This document shows positions 17,700 to 26,568 of a stretch of DNA of 64,000 nt, one piece after another. The DNA is taken from assembly GCA_949285785.1 (NCBI GenBank), contig CASEAG010000016.1, positions 1 through 64,000 of the forward strand, read 5' to 3'. This DNA comes from an uncultured Spirochaetales bacterium. GTDB lineage: Bacteria; Spirochaetota; Spirochaetia; Sphaerochaetales; Sphaerochaetaceae. The first letter of the stretch is position 1, and the number at the start of each line of letters is the position of its first letter. The position numbers and the translations under genes were made by a program. The notes under the pieces are model-generated. The model was not told where the DNA came from and ran no database searches. It saw only the letters and a list, made by a program, of their open reading frames with translations.

Positions 17700-18635
17700 T
17701 CATGGCATGGGCGGGCACCCACAGAACAGGGACAGGCCACCGGCAATCAGGTCGATGCTGCAGCTCTTCGCCTCGTGGCTGACAAGTTCACCGTCGGTGT
17801 GGATCTGCATGTCGGCCCTGGCGCTCTCCACCAGCACATGACGCCCTCGTCTCTCCTCCATGAAGGAGCAGGTCTCCAGCTGGGTGCCTCGCAGGAAGGA
17901 CAGCACCATCGGAACGACCTGGCGTCTGAACACGGGGCGGTTCGAGTAGACGATGTCCAACAGCCCGTCGTCGAGCTCCGCATGAGGGGCAAGGATGAAT
18001 GCGCTGCCCATCCTCCGTCCGTTGCACACTGACACCTGCTGGCTTTTCAGATGCATCGTGCTGCCGTCTATGGTCACGGTGAGGTCGTATGGTCTGGGAA
18101 GGTGCAGCAGACAATGGAAGAACGCGACGATATAGCTGGGCATGCCGTTCAGGTGTCTGTACTCGCCCGCCTTGAAGTTTATCGAAGGCTCGAAGCCGAA
18201 CCCCGTACCGTTGAGGAAGTAGCGTCCCTCGGGGAAGCGTCCACCCACAAGATGGCCCACGTCGATGCGTCTCGCCCTCCCCTGCACTATTAGGGACACG
18301 GCCTTGTCTATGTCATGAGGGATGCCAGCGATCCAGGCGAAATCGTTGCCGCGACCTATGGGGATGATGCCCATCGAGACGGATGCACCGCTCTTCATTA
18401 CGCCGTTGACGACTTCGTTCACCGTACCATCGCCGCCGGCGACCACGATTCTGCCATACCCCCGGCCGCAGGCATCGAAGGCCATCCTCTCCGCCTGACC
18501 CGCACCGCCGGTCACCAGAATGTCGACATCCTCACCCCTCGACAGGAATGCGTCGAGTATGCGCTCTCGGCTCCGGGCCCCACGTCCCTTGGATGCGTTC
18601 GGATTGAGAATCACACAGGTCTTGTTTCCGCCCAT
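17700..18635 (-). CDS. Diacylglycerol kinase-like lipid kinase (YegS/BmrU family)
   Basis: 311 residues from the ATG at 18635; the longer frame to 18692 adds a non-family leader that overlaps the nagA upstream region. The N-terminal catalytic domain has NPNASKGRGA and the ATP-binding GGDGTVNEVVNG at about residues 69-80, then PIGRGNDFAW. The C-terminal beta-sandwich ends in SIDLIAGGLSLF. Enzymes of this family phosphorylate diacylglycerol or related lipids at the inner membrane face and feed phospholipid recycling. It diverges from nagA over 64 bp. Confidence 0.9.
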   Translation of the reverse strand: MGGNKTCVILNPNASKGRGARSRERILDAFLSRGEDVDILVTGGAGQAERMAFDACGRGYGRIVVAGGDGTVNEVVNGVMKSGASVSMGIIPIGRGNDFAWIAGIPHDIDKAVSLIVQGRARRIDVGHLVGGRFPEGRYFLNGTGFGFEPSINFKAGEYRHLNGMPSYIVAFFHCLLHLPRPYDLTVTIDGSTMHLKSQQVSVCNGRRMGSAFILAPHAELDDGLLDIVYSNRPVFRRQVVPMVLSFLRGTQLETCSFMEERRGRHVLVESARADMQIHTDGELVSHEAKSCSIDLIAGGLSLFCGCPPMP

Positions 18636-18699
18636 GCGCGTTATGATATAGGCAATCGGGGGATGTTGGAAGCCTGGAAACTGTTGTATCATTCATGAC

Positions 18700-19902
18700 A
18701 TGAACATCAGATACGTCCTTATCAACGGCACAATACTCTCAGGAGTCGCAAAGATCGAGAACTGCGCCCTTGCCATCGATGACGAGGGCAGAATCGACGA
18801 CGTCTTCAGGATGAAGCGCCTGTCGGAGAAGAACTATCCGGCATCGACAACGCTGATAGATGTCAAGGGAGCATACATCACCCCGGGTCTCATAGACACC
18901 CACCTGCACGGCATCGGCGGATACGGCACCGAGGACTGCAGCGTGGAGTCCATTCTCGGGATGAGCGAACGTCTTGCGGACTTCGGCGTCACATCGTTCC
19001 TTCCTGCGGTCTACACGGACAGGCTGGACAAGATGATAGCATCGGTCAAGGCGATCGTCGCGGCCATGGGGAAGGAGCGTGGTGCCACCATAGAGGGTGT
19101 CAACCTCGAAGGCCCGTTCATATCCCCCAAGAGAATCGGGGCGCAGGCTCCGGATGGTCTTCAGGAGGTCAATCTCGACACGTTCTACAAGCTGTACGAG
19201 GCAGGAGAAGGCAAGATAGTCTGCATGACGGTCGCTCCAGAGCTCAAGCACATGAGAACGCTTGCCCTGGAGGCGCAGAAGAAAGGCATCGTCCTTCTTG
19301 CCGGACACACGGATGCGGCATATGAGAACATCATAGAGGGCATGCAGTGCGGAATCCTCCACTCAACGCACTTCTTCAACGCCATGAGCCGCCTGCATCA
19401 CCGCAATCCGGGCTGCGTAGGCGCCATCATGATCCAGCAGGACATGAAGGCCGAGATAATCTGCGACGGCATCCATGTCCACCCCGAGCTGGTCAAGCTT
19501 CTTCTGAGAGAGAAGCCCATAAGCAACATAGTGATGGTCACCGACTCGCTGAAGCCGACCATGCAGAAGGACGGCCCGATGACGGCAAACGGAATGCCGG
19601 CCATGCTTCATGAAGGGGCCTTCGTGTCGGCCCAGGACCCGGAGCTGTTCCTGGGCTCCTCCCTCACCCTGCTCAAGGGCATACAGAACGTCGTGGAATG
19701 GGGCATCCCCATAGACCAGGCCATCCAGATGGCATGTTCGAATCCGGCAAGAATATACAATTTCAACAAGAAAGGAGCACTCATCCCTGGCTATGTCGCG
19801 AACGTCGCCGTCATCAACAAGGACTTCTCTCTCGGCGGACTGTTCATAAACGGCAGACTGGCCAGGGGTCAGTTAAGCAAGGAGTTCATAAATGTGGTAT
19901 GA
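18700..19902 (+). CDS. nagA: N-acetylglucosamine-6-phosphate deacetylase
   Basis: 400 residues of the amidohydrolase superfamily. Converts GlcNAc-6-phosphate to glucosamine-6-phosphate in amino-sugar use and murein recycling. Visible motifs are DTHLHGIGGYG (metal site at about 62-72), NLEGPFISPKRIGA with the metal-ligand Glu, AGHTDAAYE, STHFFNAMSRLHHR, CDGIHVHPE and the catalytic Asp in VTDSL. Its 3' end overlaps the pepD start by 11 bases, so the two are co-transcribed. No nagB is adjacent. A separate GlcNAc/hexosamine-kinase-like gene occurs at 45.1-46.2 kb and could supply related sugar phosphates. Confidence 0.95.
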   Translation: MNIRYVLINGTILSGVAKIENCALAIDDEGRIDDVFRMKRLSEKNYPASTTLIDVKGAYITPGLIDTHLHGIGGYGTEDCSVESILGMSERLADFGVTSFLPAVYTDRLDKMIASVKAIVAAMGKERGATIEGVNLEGPFISPKRIGAQAPDGLQEVNLDTFYKLYEAGEGKIVCMTVAPELKHMRTLALEAQKKGIVLLAGHTDAAYENIIEGMQCGILHSTHFFNAMSRLHHRNPGCVGAIMIQQDMKAEIICDGIHVHPELVKLLLREKPISNIVMVTDSLKPTMQKDGPMTANGMPAMLHEGAFVSAQDPELFLGSSLTLLKGIQNVVEWGIPIDQAIQMACSNPARIYNFNKKGALIPGYVANVAVINKDFSLGGLFINGRLARGQLSKEFINVV

Positions 19903-21334
19903 CGGACTGAAGGAGAAGACGATGTGGCAGATTTTCCAGGAGATATCTGCCATACCAAGGGAATCGGGGAACGAGGAAGGGATACGCAATCATCTGCTGT
20001 CCTGGGCGAAGGAGCATGGCCTGGAGGCGAAGAAGGACAAGGTGGGCAACGTGTTCATCTACGTCCCTGCATCGCAGGGCCGCGAAAGCGATGAGCCGAT
20101 CTGTCTGCAGGGCCATATGGACATGGTATGCGTCAAGAGGGACGGCAGCTGCCATGACTTCACGAAGGATCCGATCGAGATCGTATGCGACGGCAGCACC
20201 GTCAGCGCCAAGGATACATCTCTTGGTGCCGACAACGGCATCGCGATTGCGATGGCGCTCGCCATCGCCTGTGACAAGGATCTCCCGCATCCTCCTCTCG
20301 AGCTGCTGTTCACGGTCAGCGAGGAGACCGGACTCACGGGGGCATTCGGCCTTGACGGCAGAAAACTTGCTGCAAGGCGCCTGATCAACCTCGACAGCGA
20401 GGAGGAGGGCATCATCTACACCGGATGTGCAGGAGGAATCGAAATCGACGCAGGCTCCAAGGCCAGGATGAAGGATGTCGACCAGGCAGGATCGCTGCAT
20501 TACCGTCTGACGGTCTCCGGCCTGCTCGGCGGACACAGCGGTGGCGAGATCCACAAGGGAAGAGCCAATGCGATCAAGATCGCGGCACGTGTGATGCATC
20601 GGCTTCCCGACTTCAATCTTACCTCTCTCGATGGCGGCACAAGAAGGAACGTGATTCCATCCACTTGCACGGTCTCGTTCGTCGTCGACAAGGATGCCGC
20701 ACAGACGGTGGAGAGCGTGACGGACCAGGTCAGGCGGGAAGTAGAGGGCGAATACAGAAAGAAGGATCCCGGCATCACGCTCACTCTGGAAAGGCTGGAC
20801 GAGGTTCCGGCGCAGGCGCTCAAGACGAAGATGTCGCTCTCGTTCATGGAGGCGTTGTATTTCACGCCGCATGGTCCCGTATCCATGAGCGCAGACTTCC
20901 CGGGAATCGTGGAGACGTCCAACAACCTTGCAATCGCATCGATGAAGGACGGAAGGCTGTCCGCCGTCTCGTCAACCAGATCGCTCGTGGAGAGTGCCAG
21001 GAACGAATGCGCCTACTCCGTCGCAGCCGTATACGAGGACTTCGGCTTCAATGTGAAGTACGAGGGGGCATACCCATCCTGGGAACCGGACCCTGCCTCG
21101 CCTCTTGTGAAGAAGGCGGCAAGCCTGTACAGGTCCTACTGCAGGAAGAAGGCAGTGGTGACCACGATACACGCCGGTCTGGAATGCGGAATAATAAACT
21201 CCGTCGTCGAAGGGATGGATTCGATATCGATCGGACCGAACCTCTTCGATGTCCACTCGGTCAACGAGCACATCGAGGTCGAATCCGCAGAGCGCACGCT
21301 CGGCTTCGTGAGATATCTGGTCGAGAAGCTGTGA
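19892..21334 (+). CDS. pepD: Aminoacyl-histidine dipeptidase (peptidase D, M20C)
   Basis: 480 residues. Cytosolic zinc dipeptidase. Ligands visible are His and Asp in CLQGHMDMVCV, the bridging Asp in SLGADNGIA, catalytic Glu pair in SEETGLTGAFG, Asp in LINLDSEEEG and the last His in TTIHAGLECG. The start at 19892 is preceded by AAGGAG and yields the family-typical opening KTMWQIFQEISAIPRESGNE; a second ATG at 19922 also has a ribosome site. It overlaps nagA and ends at a strong bidirectional terminator. Confidence 0.94.
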   Translation: MWYDGLKEKTMWQIFQEISAIPRESGNEEGIRNHLLSWAKEHGLEAKKDKVGNVFIYVPASQGRESDEPICLQGHMDMVCVKRDGSCHDFTKDPIEIVCDGSTVSAKDTSLGADNGIAIAMALAIACDKDLPHPPLELLFTVSEETGLTGAFGLDGRKLAARRLINLDSEEEGIIYTGCAGGIEIDAGSKARMKDVDQAGSLHYRLTVSGLLGGHSGGEIHKGRANAIKIAARVMHRLPDFNLTSLDGGTRRNVIPSTCTVSFVVDKDAAQTVESVTDQVRREVEGEYRKKDPGITLTLERLDEVPAQALKTKMSLSFMEALYFTPHGPVSMSADFPGIVETSNNLAIASMKDGRLSAVSSTRSLVESARNECAYSVAAVYEDFGFNVKYEGAYPSWEPDPASPLVKKAASLYRSYCRKKAVVTTIHAGLECGIINSVVEGMDSISIGPNLFDVHSVNEHIEVESAERTLGFVRYLVEKL

Positions 21335-21337
21335 TGA

Positions 21338-21375
21338 AAAAAGCGACCCTGTGCCTGACGGCCCGGGGTCGCTTC
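21338..21375. terminator. Bidirectional terminator pepD / OMP-like gene
   Basis: Stem AAGCGACCC (21341-21349) with GGGTCGCTT (21366-21374), preceded by AAAA and followed by CGTTT. It serves both convergent genes. Confidence 0.8.
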
Positions 21376-21400
21376 GTTTCATCCGGCAGCGGCCGGTGCC

Positions 21401-21958
21401 TTAGAAGAAATTCACAAGCACCGATGCCGAAATCCTGGTCTCCTCCCAGCTGGGCATCGCATCGAAATGCCGGAAGCTGCCTTCTGTCGGAACGGCGGCG
21501 GAAAGGCCGACGCCGATGAAGCCTATGTTGAAGGTGACGGCGGCCCTGTAGAACAGGTTGGCATTCAGGAACACGTCGCCGAATCCTTCGATCGGCATGC
21601 CGTTCACCAGCCAGTCCTCGTTCTGACACATGAAGTTCTGCCTGGTCCCGACTCCGAATGCGAGATCGAGAAAATCCGCGACCGGCAGATTGACGTTGAG
21701 GCTCGGCATTGTTCCAAGCGTGAACGAATCCTCTCCGAAGCCGATCGTCGCAGGCACGGCCAGCGACACCCAGTCGAACAGGTTGAGTCTCGCCTCGATG
21801 CCAAAGCCGAAGTTGTCCAGATCGGAAAGCTCCTCGACCCAGTCCTCATCGCTGACGACCTTCTCATAGAAGACCGTTCCGCCAAGCTGCAGAGTCGGCG
21901 TGGCATACAGCGAGAGGCATGTGACCAGGATCGAAAGCATGAGCGCAATTCTCTTCAT
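21401..21958 (-). CDS. Small outer-membrane-type beta-barrel protein
   Basis: 185 residues from the ATG at 21958 (GGAG 9 nt upstream). It has a clear signal peptide (MKRIALMLSILVTCLSLYA). The mature part shows alternating hydrophobic/polar beta-strand pattern (FGFGIEARLNLFDWVSLAVPATIG, LNANLFYRAAVTFNIGFIGVGLSAAV split over several strands) and ends in VLVNFF. A C-terminal Phe after a beta strand is the usual barrel-assembly signal in diderm bacteria. I do not recognise a specific family. It is transcribed alone, between pepD and the flavodiiron gene. Confidence 0.65.
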   Translation of the reverse strand: MKRIALMLSILVTCLSLYATPTLQLGGTVFYEKVVSDEDWVEELSDLDNFGFGIEARLNLFDWVSLAVPATIGFGEDSFTLGTMPSLNVNLPVADFLDLAFGVGTRQNFMCQNEDWLVNGMPIEGFGDVFLNANLFYRAAVTFNIGFIGVGLSAAVPTEGSFRHFDAMPSWEETRISASVLVNFF

Positions 21959-22096
21959 AAGTCGTATCTCCACTATTTTTCTTCTGCCATCATGTCATGA
22001 TTCAGCGATATCAGAGAACACCGAAGACAGGACGAGGTTACATGAAGGCGCCGATGCATTGCCACCGGCGCCCGGGTCGGATGAAACAGGACGGTT

Positions 22097-23290
22097 TCAG
22101 TCCTCCTTCACGCGCTCTATGAGGCGGGAGAAGGCGTCCATGATGCGCTTCCTGTCATCGTCGGTGCCCTTGCCTCTGAAATCGAAGGTATCGATGACGT
22201 CGAGGCCCATCTTCTCCGCATAGCTCTTGAACTCGGCACTGGCACCACCGGACCAGAGAGAGGATCCGAAGTGCATGGCGATGCGTCCCTTCACATCCTT
22301 CCTGACCAGCCAGTCGAGGCAGTGGGCCATCGGAGGGAACATCTCCTTCTCGTATGTCGGAGCGGCCACGACAAGCCCCCTGCTCCTCCATACCTTCTCT
22401 ATCGCATAGGAGGAACTGGTGTCGGGAATGCGCACAGTGTGCGTGACGATGCCGGCATCCTTGGCCATCCTCTCGAGTGCGGAGACAAAGGAGAGTGTGT
22501 TGCCATACATGCTGGAGACGAGTATCGTGATCTCCTTCTCCCTCTCGCCGGCGGCATATCCCGCCATCTTCGCATACCACTGGACGACATGGCCGGGATC
22601 CTTTCTCCAGACAAGGCCATGGCTTGGGCAGATAGTCTTGATCGGCAGAGAGGAGAGGGCGCTGATGCCACGCAGGACGAAGCTGGAGAAACTCGCGACG
22701 ATGTTTGCATAGTAGCGCTCCGTCTCCGTCTTCAGAAGGGCCCATTCGCTCTCTGTCAGCTCGTCATCATACACGCTCTGATAGGCGCCGAAGGCACCGA
22801 AGGCGTCACAGGAGAACAGAATCCCGTCCTCCTTCAGGAAGGTCATCATGGTGTCCGGCCAGTGTATGTTCGGCGTTGCATAGAACACGAGTGTCATGCC
22901 GCCGATGTCCAGCTCCTCTCCATTGGTGATGACGTGGACATTGTCATGGCCGTAGAGCGTCTGCGTCTCCGTGGCACCAAGTCTGGTCGCGTAGACCTCG
23001 ATGCCCGGGTTTCTTGCGAAGAGCGTGGAGAGGGCTCCGGTGTGGTCCGGCTCCATATGGTTCAGGACAAGGACATCGATGTCCTCGAGCCTGAGCCCGA
23101 GCTGCGCAAGGTCGTCGTCGAACGAGGCGCCGGCCTCGACATAATCGACCAGCACCTTTCTACTGCCACCGATGAGGCAGTATGAATTGATGGAGACCCC
23201 TTTGTTGATGGGCCAGCAGCCCTCGAAGAGGTCGTCATGGTTCTTCTCATAACGGAAGAGATGGACATTGTCCCTGATAGTACTAAGCAT
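22097..23290 (-). CDS. Flavodiiron protein (class A; O2/NO reductase)
   Basis: 397 residues from the ATG at 23290. Residues 1-245 are the metallo-beta-lactamase-like domain with diiron ligands in NHMEPDHTG (H-x-E-x-D-H), the downstream PNIHWPDTMMTF and SCDAFGAFG, and the later His in CPSHGLVW. Residues ~250-397 are a flavodoxin domain beginning ILVSSMYGNT. Such proteins reduce O2 to water or NO to N2O in anaerobes, using a rubredoxin partner; a candidate double-rubredoxin protein is encoded at 63.3 kb. The longer open frame upstream of 23290 runs antisense to the TraB gene and is not coding. Confidence 0.94.
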   Translation of the reverse strand: MLSTIRDNVHLFRYEKNHDDLFEGCWPINKGVSINSYCLIGGSRKVLVDYVEAGASFDDDLAQLGLRLEDIDVLVLNHMEPDHTGALSTLFARNPGIEVYATRLGATETQTLYGHDNVHVITNGEELDIGGMTLVFYATPNIHWPDTMMTFLKEDGILFSCDAFGAFGAYQSVYDDELTESEWALLKTETERYYANIVASFSSFVLRGISALSSLPIKTICPSHGLVWRKDPGHVVQWYAKMAGYAAGEREKEITILVSSMYGNTLSFVSALERMAKDAGIVTHTVRIPDTSSSYAIEKVWRSRGLVVAAPTYEKEMFPPMAHCLDWLVRKDVKGRIAMHFGSSLWSGGASAEFKSYAEKMGLDVIDTFDFRGKGTDDDRKRIMDAFSRLIERVKED

Positions 23291-23365
23291 GTTCAAATGA
23301 TAGCCTGAAAGACGCTGGATCAACAAGCTGTTGTTAAGCCCGGGGAAAGGGAATATGCTGGTGGC

Positions 23366-23800
23366 ATGCTCTTCTCCGTAACGCTTTCGAACCCCATCTC
23401 GTACATCGCCGCAGAGCATGGGTTCACGGACATCGAGGCGATGGCTCCAGGCAGCGAGGTGTGCTTCTGCTACGACTTCGGCTATGACGACGTCATATTC
23501 CGGATCGACAGACGCTGGAGCGCATATCGTGCGCCGTTCAGCGAAGACGAGAAGCGCATCATAGAGGCAGGAGGAATCCCCGAGGACAGGGACGGATACG
23601 ACCTGAGCATACCTTCCGGGCACTACAACCTGCTGCAGACGCTTCCGGCACAGGACGAGGCGTCTCTCAGGACAGCGGCGATGTCGGTTGCCGGCACCAG
23701 CAGAGCCGGAACTCTGTATGTCAGGTTCCTGAAGGAGAGTCCCCTCGAGTGCGTGATGCAGATATTCGTGCCCGGACGATTGCCACAAGCCTCCGATTAG
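23366..23800 (+). CDS. Unrecognised 144-residue protein
   Basis: Opens at an ATG 75 bp from the divergent flavodiiron gene and ends 15 bp before the TraB-family gene. The protein is soluble, has no signal peptide, and includes a run of acidic and aromatic residues (CFCYDFGYDDVIFRIDRRW at about 33-51). Codon use matches its neighbours, so it looks real. I do not recognise a domain. Its placement suggests co-transcription with the TraB gene, and perhaps a shared regulatory region with the flavodiiron gene. Confidence 0.6.
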   Translation: MLFSVTLSNPISYIAAEHGFTDIEAMAPGSEVCFCYDFGYDDVIFRIDRRWSAYRAPFSEDEKRIIEAGGIPEDRDGYDLSIPSGHYNLLQTLPAQDEASLRTAAMSVAGTSRAGTLYVRFLKESPLECVMQIFVPGRLPQASD

Positions 23801-23815
23801 GATAGTTTTTTCAGC

Positions 23816-25003
23816 ATGACGACAGAGACAATCAGCGACACGATACACAGACTCGTCCTGAAGGACCAGGAGATTCTCCTGGTCGGAACCGCACATGTCA
23901 GCCAGACCAGCGTCGAGGAGGTCGCCGCCATCATCGAGCAGGAGCAGCCGGACAGGATCTGCATAGAGCTGGATGAAGGAAGGATGAAGTCCAAGACCCA
24001 GAAGACCAGCTGGGAGTCGATGGACATAAGAAAGGTCATCAAGGAGGGTCGTGGCTTCTTTCTTCTGGCCAACACGGCCCTTGCCTCCTTCCAGCGGAGG
24101 ATGGGCGCCCAGACCGGAATCAAGCCCGGAGAGGAGATCCTGAAGGCTGCCGACATCGCAAATGAGAGGTCGATTCCCCTGTCGTTGTGTGACCGTGACA
24201 TCCAGACCACGTTCAAGAGGGCATGGGCGAAGAGCTCGCTGTGGAACAAGTGCAAGCTGATGGCGACTCTTCTCTCCGCCGCGTTCTCCAACGAGGAGAT
24301 AAGCGCCCAGGAGCTGGAGGAGCTCAAGAGACAGGATACTCTGCAGGCGATGATGAACGAGATGGCCAAGGAGCTTCCGACTGTCAAGGAGGTGCTGATA
24401 GACGAGAGAGACCAGTACCTTGCCCGTTCGATATTCGAGGCGCCCGGACACAGAAAGGTCGCAGTCATCGGCGCAGGACATACCAGCGGAGTCATAAGCA
24501 CGATCGCAGCCCTGGACGAGGGAAGGAATGCGCCTTCACTGGAAAGCCTGGAGGATATACCCAAAGGAAGGCCGGTCGGAAAGATCGTTGCGTATGCCAT
24601 CCCGCTGCTGATAATCGCGATCCTGGCATATGGATTCCTGTCCACAGGATGGGACCAGGGCCTGAGGATGTTCCTGCTGTGGGTGGCCGTCAACTGCTCG
24701 TGTACACTCGTCGCCACGCTGCTTTCGCTTGCACATCCGCTGAACATCATCGCGTGTTCGATCACGGCTCCGTTCTTCGCGCTTCATCCGGCACTTGGAG
24801 TCGGCATGCTCGGCGGAGTGCTCGAGGCCACTCTGCGCAAGCCCAAGGTCAAGGATTTCGAAGGGATCAACGATGACGCGATGAGACTTTCCGGCTGGTA
24901 TAGGAACAGGATCCTGCATGCGCTGGTGGTGTTCCTGCTCTCTTCGCTCGGGAGCATGTTCGGCACGCTCATCGCCTTCCCTCTTCTCATCAGCAGGATG
25001 TAG
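23816..25003 (+). CDS. TraB-family membrane protein
   Basis: 395 residues. The N-terminal ~240 residues form a TraB/PrgY-like (EreA/ChaN superfamily-related) domain with GTAHVSQTS near residue 24, ICIELDEGR, ERDQYLAR and GAGHTSGV. The C-terminal ~150 residues hold about four membrane helices. The family is widespread in archaea and some bacteria; PrgY of enterococci reduces pheromone activity and proteolytic roles have been proposed. The true substrate here is unknown. It is followed after 2 nt by a small membrane-protein gene. Confidence 0.85.
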   Translation: MTTETISDTIHRLVLKDQEILLVGTAHVSQTSVEEVAAIIEQEQPDRICIELDEGRMKSKTQKTSWESMDIRKVIKEGRGFFLLANTALASFQRRMGAQTGIKPGEEILKAADIANERSIPLSLCDRDIQTTFKRAWAKSSLWNKCKLMATLLSAAFSNEEISAQELEELKRQDTLQAMMNEMAKELPTVKEVLIDERDQYLARSIFEAPGHRKVAVIGAGHTSGVISTIAALDEGRNAPSLESLEDIPKGRPVGKIVAYAIPLLIIAILAYGFLSTGWDQGLRMFLLWVAVNCSCTLVATLLSLAHPLNIIACSITAPFFALHPALGVGMLGGVLEATLRKPKVKDFEGINDDAMRLSGWYRNRILHALVVFLLSSLGSMFGTLIAFPLLISRM

Positions 25004-25005
25004 CC

Positions 25006-25200
25006 ATGATCGGTGATGGAAAGAGGAAGAGGAACCTGTGGGCGCTTGCCATCGCCATAGGAATCTGCGTGGCTGCCATGCTTCTGGACGGAGCGGGGGT
25101 GGCAATCGATCCGGCACTGTCCGGCTTTCTGCTCATAGCGGCGGCTACTCTGATGATCGTATACGTGGTATCGAATTACACTGGTGGCAGAAAGGATTGA
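25006..25200 (+). CDS. Small two-helix membrane protein
   Basis: 64 residues: a basic N-terminus (GKRKRN), two hydrophobic helices (about 11-30 and 38-56) and a short polar tail. It starts 2 nt after the TraB-family stop and its stop abuts the radA stop (convergent). No family recognised; its tight linkage suggests it works with the TraB-family protein. Confidence 0.6.
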   Translation: MIGDGKRKRNLWALAIAIGICVAAMLLDGAGVAIDPALSGFLLIAAATLMIVYVVSNYTGGRKD

Positions 25201-26568
25201 TCAGTCCTGCTTACAAAAAGCCTTGCTGATCATTATCGCCTGCTTGATGTTCCTGCAGGTCGATATACGCTCATCACCAGCCCCGCAAGAGGCAGGAGCG
25301 AGGATTCTGTCGAATCCCATCTCGATTGCCGCCTTCACACGACGTTCCAGGAACGATACAGGCCGGACCTCGCCGGCAAGCGACAGCTCCCCGAAGCACA
25401 CCTGCCTTTCGTGAAGCGGCGTTCCTGTCCTGGCCGACCACAGCGCCATGGCGAGCGCAAGCTCAGTCGAGACCTCGTTTATCCTTATTCCACCTGCGAC
25501 GTTGATGTATGTATCGCAATCAGACAGCACGAGGCCTGCATGACGCTCGAGTATGGCGGCGACGCGGTTGACTCTGGCCGTATCTATCCTGTCGGAGTAG
25601 ATGCGTGGAGAGCCTCCTTTGCATGGAACCGTCAGCGCCTGTATCTCCACCAGAAAGGTGCGGGTACCCTCTGCGACCGCCGTATAGGCTATTCCTGAAG
25701 GCAGACCATCTTCCCTGCGGTCGGAGATGAAGAACAGACTGGGATCCTTCACAGGCGACAGTCCATCGGCATCCATGCTGAATATCCCGATCTCGTCCAC
25801 GGAGCCGAAGCGGTTCTTGATGCTTCTGAGAATCCTGACACCGGTCTGCGCGCTCTCGAAGTAGAGCACCGTATCGACCAGATGCTCGACGATCCTTGGG
25901 CCGGCAAGCATTCCGTCCTTCGTCACATGGCCTATGAAGAACATGGCGATGTTCCTGGCCTTCGCAAGGAGGGACAGAGACATGCAGCATGTACGCATCT
26001 GGTTGACACTGCCTGCCATGGAGGACACCTCGCCGGAGGCAAGCGTCTGAAGCGAATCTATGACGACCACGGCAGGAGAGAGCTTCTCGATCGCCTCGAC
26101 AAGGCTCTCAAGTCTTGTATCGCACAGGATATCGATCCTGGAGGCATCAAGCCCTAGCCGCTGGGCCCTCAGCTTCACCTGGGACGGACTCTCCTCTCCG
26201 GAGACATAGAGCACAGGGCCTACGGAAGAACAGGAGGCGGTCAGCTGAAGCATCAGGGTGGACTTTCCGATTCCCGGATCACCACCGACGAGCACGGAGC
26301 TCGGTCTCATCACTCCACCACCAAGGACCCGGTCGAGCTCATCTATTCCGGATGAGAAGCGCACGGAATCGGATACGGCGACGTCCGACAGCTTTCTGAT
26401 CTTCTCGTCGACGGCGCAGGTCGCCGCAGCTGGCATGGAGCGGGAGACAGGTTGGACCTTCTCCTCCTCGAAACTGTTCCAGGCCCCACAGGAAGGGCAG
26501 CGTCCGAGCCATTTGCTCTCCACCCTTCCACATGCGGAACATACGAATCTGGTCTGCGGTCCTTTCAT
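25201..26568 (-). CDS. radA: DNA repair protein RadA
   Basis: 455 residues. Recombination helicase-like ATPase. N-terminal zinc finger CSACG...CPSCGAW, Walker A GGDPGIGKST, the RadA signature KNRFGSVDEIG and a C-terminal Lon-like domain (YINVAGGIRINE, SLAGEVRPV). The ATG at 26568 shares one base with the stop of the immunophilin gene (TGATG), so the gene is translationally coupled to the parA-parB-immunophilin run. Confidence 0.95.
   Translation of the reverse strand: MKGPQTRFVCSACGRVESKWLGRCPSCGAWNSFEEEKVQPVSRSMPAAATCAVDEKIRKLSDVAVSDSVRFSSGIDELDRVLGGGVMRPSSVLVGGDPGIGKSTLMLQLTASCSSVGPVLYVSGEESPSQVKLRAQRLGLDASRIDILCDTRLESLVEAIEKLSPAVVVIDSLQTLASGEVSSMAGSVNQMRTCCMSLSLLAKARNIAMFFIGHVTKDGMLAGPRIVEHLVDTVLYFESAQTGVRILRSIKNRFGSVDEIGIFSMDADGLSPVKDPSLFFISDRREDGLPSGIAYTAVAEGTRTFLVEIQALTVPCKGGSPRIYSDRIDTARVNRVAAILERHAGLVLSDCDTYINVAGGIRINEVSTELALAMALWSARTGTPLHERQVCFGELSLAGEVRPVSFLERRVKAAIEMGFDRILAPASCGAGDERISTCRNIKQAIMISKAFCKQD

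Noticed and set aside
23291-24481. Upstream extension of the flavodiiron frame to 794 residues
   Set aside because: The extra part is antisense to the TraB-family gene and has shadow composition; the flavodiiron domain starts at 23290.
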